Shown here: positions 15,783 through 23,248 of the stretch, one piece after another
Position numbering within the stretch: position 1 is the stretch's first letter
Layout: the number at the start of each line of letters is the position of its first letter
Assembly: GCA_964011275.1 (NCBI GenBank)
Contig: CAXGOB010000061.1
Location: forward strand, 1 to 28,919
Direction of reading: 5' to 3'
Source of the DNA: UBA7328 sp002471345
GTDB taxonomy: Bacteria; Bacteroidota; Bacteroidia; Chitinophagales; Saprospiraceae
Length of the DNA: 28,919 nucleotides
The notes under the pieces: model-generated
What the model was told of the DNA's origin: nothing
The model's input: only the letters and a program-made list of their open reading frames with translations
Database searches by the model: none
Made by a program: the position numbers and the translations under genes

Positions 15783-17500
15783 TGACTTTAGCACTTTGGA
15801 CTTACATCATTGTAGGCCTCACATTCGCCCTTTATATTGGTGTTGCAATTTGGGCTAAAGCAGGATCTACAAAAGAATTTTATGTTGCAGGAGGTGGTAT
15901 TCATCCAGTTGTGAATGGAATGGCTACTGCTGCAGATTGGATGAGTGCAGCTTCCTTTTTGTCAATGGCAGGATTAATCTCATTCATGGGATTCGATGGA
16001 TCTCAGTACTTGATGGGATGGACAGGAGGATATGTCCTTCTTGCATTACTCTTAGCACCTTATTTAAGAAAGTTTGGGAAATTTACTGTTCCAGATTTTA
16101 TTGGTGATAGATATTATTCACAGACTGCTCGTATTGTAGCTGTGATTTGTGCCTTGTTCGTATCATTCACTTATGTAGTAGGTCAAATGAAAGGAGTAGG
16201 GGTAGCCTTCTCCCGTTTTCTAGGAGTAGAGTTTGGTACAGGAGTTCTGATAGGAGTATTAATTGTTTTCTTTTATGCGGTACTCGGTGGAATGAAAGGA
16301 ATAACATACACACAGGTAGCCCAGTTTTGTGTATTAATTTTTGCTTTTACCCTTCCAGCTGTTTTCATTTCCATCGAAATGGTAAATAACCCAATCCCTC
16401 AACTGGGATTAGGTGGCACTTTGAGTGATGGAACTAATCTCCTAGATAAACTAAATATGCTTTCGGTGGACTTGGGATTTCATGAATACACCTCGGCCAA
16501 TAAACCCATGATCGACTTATTCTGTGTAACTGCAGCATTAATGTTGGGTACAGCAGGGCTTCCTCATGTAATCGTACGGTTTTTTACAGTTCCTAAAGTT
16601 CGAGATGCTAGAAAGTCAGCAGGTTGGGCACTTTTATTTATCGCTATTTTATATACCACAGCTCCAGCAATTGCAGTTTTTGCACGTACAAACTTGATCA
16701 ATACAGTAAATGACAAAGAGTACGCCGAGATGCCAGAATGGTTTGCCAGCTGGGAAACTACAGGGTTGTTAACATTTGATGACAAAAATGGAGATGGCCG
16801 TATTCAATATTATAATGATAACAACGAAGAATTTGTAAGTTCAGTAGCTACGGAAAAGGGATGGAATGGGAGTGAATTAACAATAGATAGAGATATTATT
16901 GTTATGGCCAATCCCGAGATAGCCAATTTGCCAGATTGGGTCATAGCAGTAGTTGTAGCTGGTGGATTAGCTGCCGCGTTATCAACAGCTGCCGGTTTGT
17001 TACTCGTAATATCAAGTAGTATATCTCATGATTTATTAAAAAAATGGCTTAAACCAGAGATTACAGATAAACAGGAATTGTGGTATGCTCGTGCTTCGAT
17101 AGCAGCGGCTGTGGTTATTGCCGGGTATTTTGGTTATAACCCTCCAGATTATGTAGCTGCAATTGTCGCATTCGCCTTTGGCTTAGCTGCCTCCTCCTTC
17201 TTCCCTGCCATTGTATTAGGAATTTTTGATAAAAGAATGAATATGCAAGGGGCAGTATCAGGGATGGTATTAGGTTTGTTGTTCACTCTTACTTATATAG
17301 TTTATTTCAAGTTTGGTGGAGGCACTCCTGATCAATATTGGTGGGATATTTCTCCAGAAGGGATAGGGACAGTAGGGATGCTCATTAATCTTGTAATTTC
17401 ACTTATCGTTAGTAGAATGACACCAGCTCCACCACAATGGGTGCAAGAACTAGTAGAAGATATAAGAGTGCCTAGAGGAGCAGAAGGAGCAACTCATTAG
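15779..17500 (+). CDS. Sodium:solute symporter large subunit (VC_2705-like, acetate-permease relative)
   Basis: This is an SSS-family cation/solute carrier of 573 residues with about 13 membrane helices. Family stretches include FYVAGGGIHPVVNGMATAAD (35-54), AAGLLLVISSSISHDLLKK (around 405-423), and a conserved GLPHVIVRFFTV near 261-272. It is closest to the VC_2705/ActP-type subgroup that pairs with DUF4212, so a small carboxylate such as acetate is a plausible substrate, but it is not proven. A hydrophilic loop at about 315-385 carries an EF-hand-like DKNGDGRIQ (Asp335, Asn337, Asp339) that may bind calcium. The start ATG at 15779 sits within the end of the small-subunit gene; the frame reads MMTLALWTY. 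A weak terminator lies at the convergent gene's stop. Confidence 0.93.
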   Translation: MMTLALWTYIIVGLTFALYIGVAIWAKAGSTKEFYVAGGGIHPVVNGMATAADWMSAASFLSMAGLISFMGFDGSQYLMGWTGGYVLLALLLAPYLRKFGKFTVPDFIGDRYYSQTARIVAVICALFVSFTYVVGQMKGVGVAFSRFLGVEFGTGVLIGVLIVFFYAVLGGMKGITYTQVAQFCVLIFAFTLPAVFISIEMVNNPIPQLGLGGTLSDGTNLLDKLNMLSVDLGFHEYTSANKPMIDLFCVTAALMLGTAGLPHVIVRFFTVPKVRDARKSAGWALLFIAILYTTAPAIAVFARTNLINTVNDKEYAEMPEWFASWETTGLLTFDDKNGDGRIQYYNDNNEEFVSSVATEKGWNGSELTIDRDIIVMANPEIANLPDWVIAVVVAGGLAAALSTAAGLLLVISSSISHDLLKKWLKPEITDKQELWYARASIAAAVVIAGYFGYNPPDYVAAIVAFAFGLAASSFFPAIVLGIFDKRMNMQGAVSGMVLGLLFTLTYIVYFKFGGGTPDQYWWDISPEGIGTVGMLINLVISLIVSRMTPAPPQWVQELVEDIRVPRGAEGATH

Positions 17501-17550
17501 CTTGCACAATTGTGAATAAGGCATGAATTGATTGGTTTCAAGATTACCCT

Positions 17551-17576
17551 CTAAATGAATTTAGTTTTTGCTTTTT
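17551..17576 (+). terminator. Possible terminator after the symporter gene
   Basis: CTAAA and TTTAG flank a TGAA tetraloop at 17551-17564, followed by TTTTTGCTTTTT. The hairpin overlaps the stop codon (17561-17563) and last codons of the convergent LVIVD-protein gene. The stem is short and AT-rich. Confidence 0.35.
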
Positions 17577-19936
17577 ATCAGTTTATATGATATTCTCTGA
17601 CCCTCTTTCATAATTATTTCGGCTATATAAATTGCCGGAATTATAGATGTGGTATTTAATTCTAATCGTCTACTATTTATGTTATTGTAACTAACAATTC
17701 TCTTACCACTGATATCAAACAATGTCACAGAATTCATCTTTTTAGCGGAACTGATTTTCAACACATCAGAGAAAGCATTAGGTCTGATCACTATACCTGC
17801 ATCAGAAATCTCTTCTTCTGTAGGTGTAGTAGTGGCACTAACAATGGCAAAATCGTCAAACCCTGCTTCAACAAGATGACCAGGTGAGGCGTCCTCAGCT
17901 GTAACCATTATCTGAATTGAATTTGAATTCCCAATAAATTCATCAACATTGATATGACTTTTATCTCTCCATCTGCCTGAAAGCGAATTTGGATCTGTTA
18001 TAGTTTCAACAATAACAGTATCATGGCCATTTGTTATCGCCACTTCCAAATAATCATTTGGAACAGAGCCAGCTCCTCCTCCGTTAAAAAACCATAATGA
18101 ATATTCTATTTCAGGATCTTCGATATCAGAAATATCAAAAAGAGGAGAGATAAGAGTAGTTTTTCCGCCATCGACATCTCTTTCTGCTACATCTAATGCA
18201 TTTACACCAGTTATAAATGCTTTATTGCCTATATCATCTGGCGAATCCGTATCAGGATTTGATTTCAAGTCAGTAAAGAAAGTGCCTTGCGGAACCACTC
18301 TTTGCCAAGATCCTGTAGTTGCAGTCGTCTTTATAGCCCAACCATAACTAAATGTAAAATCATCCTCTATCCCTTTTTCCAATTGAATTTGGAGTGTTGG
18401 ATCTGATTCATCTGCAATAAACTCAAATTCTTGAGTTTTGTACCCCAACTTTCCACATATGATTTTTGAGTTTCCACCGATCACTTCAAGATTACTCTGA
18501 CCAAAACCATTCGTACTTCCTTCTTTATCTACATCACCTGATGAGATTATAAAATCTGCGTCATCAATCAAAAGGCCAGTTTCTCTATCTATCACCTCAA
18601 TCGACAAATCCACAGTCTTTAGTCGTTCTAATACAAAGTCCTCATGCACTGCTAGTCCATCATCGAATTGAATTGCCAAAGTGTCAGTTACGTACTCTGG
18701 ATGCGTAGCAAAAACTTTCACTCTTCCTGAATGTAAAAGACCTATAGTGAAATTGCCATTTGGGTCTGAAGATTGTACGTTCTCTTCAAATTCAGAAAAT
18801 CGAATTTTTGCCCCATTAATGGGTTGTCCAGTTTCTTTATCTAAAACTTTACCTTCTAAAAAGGAAGCTCTATTATAGTCTACGTCAATAACAAATAATC
18901 CATTACTTATATCACTTGCCAACACTAAACCAGAAGGTAGAAATGGATATGCACCCCAGCAACCATTAAAATTGCCATGAGGGCCATCCCACGTATCATA
19001 TTGACCTACACGTATTAAATTTTTTGGCCTCGAAGCGTCTAAAATCACCACTCCTTCTGTATACCATGAGGTTATCAGAAAATCATTATGGTGATGGGTA
19101 TTATGCGGAATGACACCTGCCCCTTGAGTTGCAAGCACCTGGTATTCCTCCACCTTTTGAATTTGATCTAAATCACTGATGTCATATACATCTAAGAATG
19201 CATTTGGTCTTTCATCAGTAGTAAATACATATTTATTGTCCTCTGAACTCCAGGCATTATGAGTAAAACTAGAAGAAGTTAACTGCGTTGCCTTGAGAAT
19301 TGGGTTGGCTTTATCACTGATATCATATATGCCCAATAGCCCATTATTAATTTCCGAAGCGAATAACAGGTTGTCACGGACAAAAACATCATGTGAATAA
19401 TTAAGGTTTGCTGCTCCTACATAATTTGGATTTAGCGGATCTTCATTGATATCAAAAATGAGGACTCCTCGATTACCAATATTGCATCCAGATAGGTATA
19501 AGAATCCGTTATCGATATAAAGATTGTGACATGTTCTTAATCGAGTACCTATACCATTTATACTAACCTCTTCCTTCCAAAAAACATGGCCAGTCGAATC
19601 TGGAAGTGAAGACATATCAATAATGAGTAACCCATCTTCTCCTTGATCAGCTACTACATAAGCATATTCATTATGTGTTTTTATATCTCTCCAAACACTT
19701 CTCGATCCATTTACTTTAGCTATTTCAACTGGATTTGCTGGATCAACTAGAGAAACAATACTTGTTCCATTACGAGTGCCAACAAGTGCATATTCAGTTC
19801 CATCAAGGGCTACATATCCCCAAATGTCATTCAATTCTTCAGTATAACTGAGTTGAGAAACTAACTTTGTATTGAGTTGATTCTGTGCAAAAATAGAAGT
19901 AGTAAATAATAGGAAATAGACTGTCTGATATTTCAT
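17561..19936 (-). CDS. Surface LVIVD-repeat (choice-of-anchor B) protein with T9SS sorting domain
   Basis: This is a large secreted multidomain protein of 791 residues. Residues 1-18 form a signal peptide. Residues 25-355 are a beta-propeller-like region with LVIVD-type repeats (for example LLIIDMSSLPD, VLIFDINEDP, LGIYDISDKANP, VVILDASRP), matching the choice-of-anchor B family. Two carboxypeptidase-regulatory/Ig-like domains follow at about 359-437 (EGKVLDKETGQPINGAKIRF) and 441-520. A jelly-roll, MAM-like domain spans about 525-700. Residues 714-791 are a T9SS sorting domain, though its opening motif is RPNAFSD rather than the usual YPNP. It is probably displayed at the cell surface and may bind protein or carbohydrate. 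No catalytic residues were recognised. Its gene stands alone, convergent with the symporter and divergent from arsC. Confidence 0.85.
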   Translation of the reverse strand: MKYQTVYFLLFTTSIFAQNQLNTKLVSQLSYTEELNDIWGYVALDGTEYALVGTRNGTSIVSLVDPANPVEIAKVNGSRSVWRDIKTHNEYAYVVADQGEDGLLIIDMSSLPDSTGHVFWKEEVSINGIGTRLRTCHNLYIDNGFLYLSGCNIGNRGVLIFDINEDPLNPNYVGAANLNYSHDVFVRDNLLFASEINNGLLGIYDISDKANPILKATQLTSSSFTHNAWSSEDNKYVFTTDERPNAFLDVYDISDLDQIQKVEEYQVLATQGAGVIPHNTHHHNDFLITSWYTEGVVILDASRPKNLIRVGQYDTWDGPHGNFNGCWGAYPFLPSGLVLASDISNGLFVIDVDYNRASFLEGKVLDKETGQPINGAKIRFSEFEENVQSSDPNGNFTIGLLHSGRVKVFATHPEYVTDTLAIQFDDGLAVHEDFVLERLKTVDLSIEVIDRETGLLIDDADFIISSGDVDKEGSTNGFGQSNLEVIGGNSKIICGKLGYKTQEFEFIADESDPTLQIQLEKGIEDDFTFSYGWAIKTTATTGSWQRVVPQGTFFTDLKSNPDTDSPDDIGNKAFITGVNALDVAERDVDGGKTTLISPLFDISDIEDPEIEYSLWFFNGGGAGSVPNDYLEVAITNGHDTVIVETITDPNSLSGRWRDKSHINVDEFIGNSNSIQIMVTAEDASPGHLVEAGFDDFAIVSATTTPTEEEISDAGIVIRPNAFSDVLKISSAKKMNSVTLFDISGKRIVSYNNINSRRLELNTTSIIPAIYIAEIIMKEGQRISYKLIKSKN

Positions 19937-20055
19937 CTGATTCGATTTGAAATAATACTAACTGCAATAATAAACGATCAGAAAAAGAAAATATGAGAAG
20001 AATGCGACATTCATTGAAATAATTGATATTCTAGGGTTAATAAAATTAAACTTGA

Positions 20056-20394
20056 ATGATACTTTATCACAATACAAGATGCCGAAAAAGCAGAGAAGCA
20101 TTAAATATGTTAGAAGAAAATGGTAGATCTCCTGAAATCAGAGAGTATCTTAAGGAAACCCTTACAGCTCAGGAAATAAAAGATCTGCTTGTTCTTTTGA
20201 ACATCAAAGCTGAAAATCTTATACGTAAAAATGAAAAGGAATTCATCGAAAATTTCAAAGGAAAAGAAATGACGGAATCAATGTGGATCAAAGCCATGGT
20301 CAAATATCCCAAATTGATTCAGAGACCTATTTTGATAAATAATGACCAAGCAGTAATTGGTAGACCTCCTGAGTTAATTTTAGATATAATATAA
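20056..20394 (+). CDS. arsC: ArsC-family arsenate reductase-like protein
   Basis: This 112-residue thioredoxin-fold protein belongs to the ArsC/Spx family in the glutaredoxin-linked arsenate reductase branch. The catalytic Cys8 lies in YHNTRCRKS, and the RPILI segment near 94-98 and GRPPE near 106-110 supply the family's Arg residues. The NTRCRKS loop differs from the NPxCGTS of well-studied plasmid ArsC but is common in chromosomal Bacteroidota homologues, so the true substrate may be another oxyanion or a thiol. No other arsenic gene is nearby. It is convergent with the DUF3052 pseudogene, with only two bases between the two stops. Confidence 0.87.
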   Translation: MILYHNTRCRKSREALNMLEENGRSPEIREYLKETLTAQEIKDLLVLLNIKAENLIRKNEKEFIENFKGKEMTESMWIKAMVKYPKLIQRPILINNDQAVIGRPPELILDII

Positions 20395-20396
20395 AT

Positions 20397-20807
20397 CTAT
20401 CTGTCAACTTTTCGGCAGACAGCTTTTAGAGCACTCCAACTGTCATCAATAGATGCAACTTTCACATCAACGAGTCCATTTTTGAGAATATATTCACGAA
20501 CATGGTTCCCGTCAATGTTTGTTTTAATATTAGAACTCTTTTTTGGCCAACTGACCCACATCATGCCATTCTTCTTAAGTAATGGTTTATGCACTAAGAC
20601 TGATGTCTTTAGAATCTCCAGATTCTTACAGAAAATGTGAATGAAATCACATCAATAATTTTTCGAAATTGCACTCTCTGAAGCAGATTCTGGCCAAAAA
20701 TCAAAAAGGTCAAAATAATTGTATGGCTCGTTTGACAGCATGTAGACCATATGCTCTTTGATTCCAAGTTTTCTGCTGAGTGGAGTTCCAGAATAACCAG
20801 AAGACAT
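20397..20807 (-). pseudogene. DUF3052 family gene interrupted by one in-frame TGA
   Basis: Read continuously from ATG 20807 to TAG 20397, the minus strand encodes a 135-residue DUF3052-like protein in one frame. It opens with SSGYSGTPLSRKLGI, then FDLFDFWPE, and continues in the second half with CDFIHIFCKNLEILK, KKNGMMWVSWPKKSS and a C-terminal GLVDVKVASIDDSWSALK. The family pattern is therefore complete. Codon 52 (20652-20654) is TGA, between AAT TAT and TGT GAT. There is no frame change, so a single substitution explains it; CGA (Arg) to TGA would be enough. The family is of unknown function. It starts four bases after the small-lipoprotein stop, so it was part of that operon. Recoding or a sequence error are the alternatives to true loss. 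Confidence 0.8.
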
Positions 20808-20811
20808 TTAA

Positions 20812-21114
20812 TCAACAAGGAATATTAATCAAATTGTTTTCAGCTTGACTTATTGCAGATTCAAGGCTATTTTGGTCTATATCGGCACAGGTTCTTAAAC
20901 CCTCCAAGAATTCTATGAACTCTTCAGATTCTTCTTTTAATTTTTTACAATTATCTTCACTTGGGTCAGCATTATATGTAGAAATTAACAGATCTAAGCT
21001 AGTATTGAAATTAGCCTGCTCTTGATCTACTCCCGCTTCGGTACAATCTGCGTCATCACCACAAGAAGTCATAACAAACAAAATGGAAAGAGAAAGAAAA
21101 ATGATGTATTTCAT
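20812..21114 (-). CDS. Small lipoprotein of unknown function
   Basis: This is a 100-residue lipoprotein from the ATG at 21114. An ATG at 21129 would add five residues ahead of the signal peptide. The signal peptide MKYIIFLSLSILFVMTSC ends in a lipobox-like MTSC with Cys18, followed by GDD, a pattern fitting export to the outer membrane in Bacteroidota. The mature part is acidic and helical, with Cys24, Cys55 (NCKKLKEES), Cys76 and the C-terminal Cys100, which could form disulfides in the periplasm. I do not recognise the family. It lies 36 bases after the ferric-reductase-like gene and four bases before the DUF3052 pseudogene. Confidence 0.75.
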   Translation of the reverse strand: MKYIIFLSLSILFVMTSCGDDADCTEAGVDQEQANFNTSLDLLISTYNADPSEDNCKKLKEESEEFIEFLEGLRTCADIDQNSLESAISQAENNLINIPC

Positions 21115-21150
21115 ATTCAGTATTTGCATTTCATAACGAGATAAAGATCC

Positions 21151-21741
21151 CTAATGTTTTGTGGTTTGAATTAGTTTCCTACCAAATCTAAACCCTCGAA
21201 GTATTATTGCTAAGACCATAATTACAATCATAGGCAAATAGCTCAGTTCAGTATCCACTCTTTTCAAATAAGTAATCATAAAAATAGACCATATCCAATA
21301 GCCACCAATGGTATGAAGCTTTATCCACACAAAGCTTGATAATGAGTTTCTAAACTTTTCGAAAGAGGTTATGAGCATTAATACAGTGAAAATATATGCT
21401 ATCCCTCCGCCTAAGAGTGATGTTGTAGCTGCAATTTCAAAAACTGGGTGGAAACAAAATTGTAAAACGAATAAGAATCCTAAATGAATCAGGTGGACTA
21501 AAGCATATGAGATCCCAATATATTTACGATTACTTAACAACCAAAATGGAAATAATCCCTTTATAAAATATTGGATTGACGACGCCATAAATGCTATGGC
21601 GAAATAGACAGCTGCAAGTCTTGCTGACCATCGAATATTAATTCTTAATGATTGCTCAGAAAAACCGTTCAACAGAAATACCAACGCAAAAATTAAAATA
21701 GCAAAACCCACAAACCATTTTACTAAGTTCAAGCCTCCCAT
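21151..21741 (-). CDS. Ferric-reductase-like transmembrane protein
   Basis: This is an integral membrane protein of 196 residues with six helices, resembling the heme-binding ferric reductase/MsrQ transmembrane domain. The RKYIGISYALVHLIHLG segment (72-88) carries His83 and His86, and KLHTIGGYWIW (141-151) carries His143, matching the positions of heme ligands in that family. It probably passes electrons across the inner membrane with b-type heme. No flavin or NAD domain is present, and no MsrP partner is nearby, so the acceptor is unknown. The start at 21741 lies 11 bases after the original end of the LEA-2 gene (21753). Confidence 0.75.
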   Translation of the reverse strand: MGGLNLVKWFVGFAILIFALVFLLNGFSEQSLRINIRWSARLAAVYFAIAFMASSIQYFIKGLFPFWLLSNRKYIGISYALVHLIHLGFLFVLQFCFHPVFEIAATTSLLGGGIAYIFTVLMLITSFEKFRNSLSSFVWIKLHTIGGYWIWSIFMITYLKRVDTELSYLPMIVIMVLAIILRGFRFGRKLIQTTKH

Positions 21742-21752
21742 TTACTTTATGA

Positions 21753-22214
21753 TTAGAACTTAACTGTCTCAATTTGGTCAATTGGTACTGAGACCATTGC
21801 TTTACCTTTTCCAACTTTTATTTCGCCTTAAAATAGAACATCAAGTCTTTTTTCATTCATGATTTTTAAGCCCTTGGAAATAGCCCCTAAGGGATCATCT
21901 GCATAGAGTTTAGTCAAATCCATATCAATACTTACGGGCATTCTGAAATTTTGATTTGCAGGCATCTCTGTTCCAAAAGTTTGATTAATCCTGGCCAGCT
22001 CTATTCCTTCAACAATTGCATACATGTCAGCTTCTTCTAAATCTAAAGCAAATGGGTTTGGATTATTAATAATCATCTCTGCCTTTACCACAAGATTTTT
22101 AGTACTCATTTCTTCTAATACCACATTCTCGACTCCTTCAAATGTGGGATTTGTAATAGAGTCACAACTTGTAAAGCAAAATAAGACTAGGATTATTAGT
22201 GAAAAGTATTTCAT
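21753..22214 (-). pseudogene. LEA type 2 family lipoprotein gene interrupted by one in-frame TAA
   Basis: The frame starts at ATG 22214 with a lipoprotein signal (MKYFSLIILVLFCFTSC, Cys17) and continues as an LEA-2/LEA14-like domain: a TFEGVENVVLEEM strand, the hallmark INNPNPFALDLEEADMYAI and a MPVSIDMDL strand. A TAA occurs at codon 129 (21828-21830) after RLDVLF. The same frame then continues with GEIKVGKGKAMVSVPIDQ to TAA at 21753, which supplies the missing last strands of the domain and brings the length to the family's usual 150 or so. A single substitution (for example CAA to TAA) explains the break. A 128-residue product lacking the final strands may still be made. It follows the ThuA-like gene by 18 bases. 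Confidence 0.8.
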
Positions 22215-22232
22215 GTTATTTGTTGTGTACTT

Positions 22233-23213
22233 TTAGGGAATACTGATAGGCCTTAGTCCTTGTTTAAACTTTTGTCCAAATCCTGAATTATTTGGGTCAT
22301 ATTCACCCACGATTGTTGAGTTTACACCAGATAAAGGAATCTCATCTTCACGACCCAAGGCCCAATATATTCCATTCAATGCTAAAATCCTCATTGATGT
22401 ATTTTTGAAATCATAAGGATGACCAAGAGTAGTAAAAAAGACCCTGGATTTAATTCCGTTATGATTATAACTCTTAGTCCAGGCCACTGGATTAGTCAGA
22501 GCAAATTCATCTAATCTACCATTCATTTCATGATTTGACTTTAAAGATTTTCCAACCAAAAAGGGATCACTATCCCCATACAACTTCCATTTTCCACCAT
22601 CCACATGGTATAGCCAAGAATAGGCATCAAATGATTTGAACCCATTTAATATTGGATTCTTTTTGCCTGCTATTGGAGTTACAGATGTCATTGGGTTCGC
22701 CCCATCATCAAAATGGCCATGATGAGTAATCCATTGTTGGCCAAATAGTTTGGTTGGCCATTCATTATTCATATGCATTTTTGTGCTATCTTCTTTATAC
22801 ATAAATGCATGTGTAGAAGTCCTGAACCCAACCACAGGTTTTCCAGATTCTACATAATCAGTAATCATTTTAAGTTGATTATCTGGAAGCGCTCTAAAAC
22901 GAGTAAACATCACCATTAGATCTGCGGTTTCTAAAGCCTCAAGTCCACTTATGTTTTTTGAGTTATTAGGATCTATTATTCCCATGGAATCCAGAGAATA
23001 GCATAATGAAACTTTTGCTCCAAGTTCACGATTTATAATTTTAGCAATCATTGGCATAGATTCTTCAGACCTATACTCTTCATCACCTGTGACAAATACG
23101 ATGTGAGGAGGTTCTTCTTCTTCTATTTCTTTGTTTTGACAAAAAGTAAAACTCAAACCGAAAATGGCTAACCAACAAGTTCTACCAAACCAGCCGTTGT
23201 ATATATGTTTCAT
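22233..23213 (-). CDS. ThuA-like domain protein, exported
   Basis: This 326-residue protein has an N-terminal membrane/signal segment (about 8-25, ending FTFCQN; a possible but poor lipobox at Cys25) and a ThuA-like, class I glutamine-amidotransferase-like fold across about 37-290. Recognisable pieces are HIVFVTGDEEYRSEESMPMI, DLMVMFTRFRALPD, GKPVVGFRTSTHAF, the HHGHFDDG stretch near 164-171 and RVFFTTLGHPYDF. ThuA-like proteins are tied to sugar metabolism and are often adjacent to PVC-type cytochrome fusions, as here (35 bases downstream of one). A joint role in periplasmic sugar or glycoside oxidation is plausible. The exact reaction is unknown. Confidence 0.85.
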   Translation of the reverse strand: MKHIYNGWFGRTCWLAIFGLSFTFCQNKEIEEEEPPHIVFVTGDEEYRSEESMPMIAKIINRELGAKVSLCYSLDSMGIIDPNNSKNISGLEALETADLMVMFTRFRALPDNQLKMITDYVESGKPVVGFRTSTHAFMYKEDSTKMHMNNEWPTKLFGQQWITHHGHFDDGANPMTSVTPIAGKKNPILNGFKSFDAYSWLYHVDGGKWKLYGDSDPFLVGKSLKSNHEMNGRLDEFALTNPVAWTKSYNHNGIKSRVFFTTLGHPYDFKNTSMRILALNGIYWALGREDEIPLSGVNSTIVGEYDPNNSGFGQKFKQGLRPISIP

Positions 23214-23248
23214 TATATAATTCTTATCTCATTTAATCTAATAATAAC

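Noticed and set aside
17503..17516. Palindrome CACAATTGTG after the symporter gene
   Set aside because: It is short, has no T-run and no second copy in the window. It is too weak to call a site.
20652..20654. Reassignment of TGA or selenocysteine at the DUF3052 stop
   Set aside because: TGA is used as a normal terminator here (glgB, GtrA gene). Other interrupted genes use TAA, and no selenocysteine signal or family precedent is seen.
20609..20818. 69-codon leftward open frame overlapping the first half of the DUF3052 gene
   Set aside because: It is a shadow in another frame. The frame that includes ATG 20807 carries the DUF3052 signature on both sides of the TGA.
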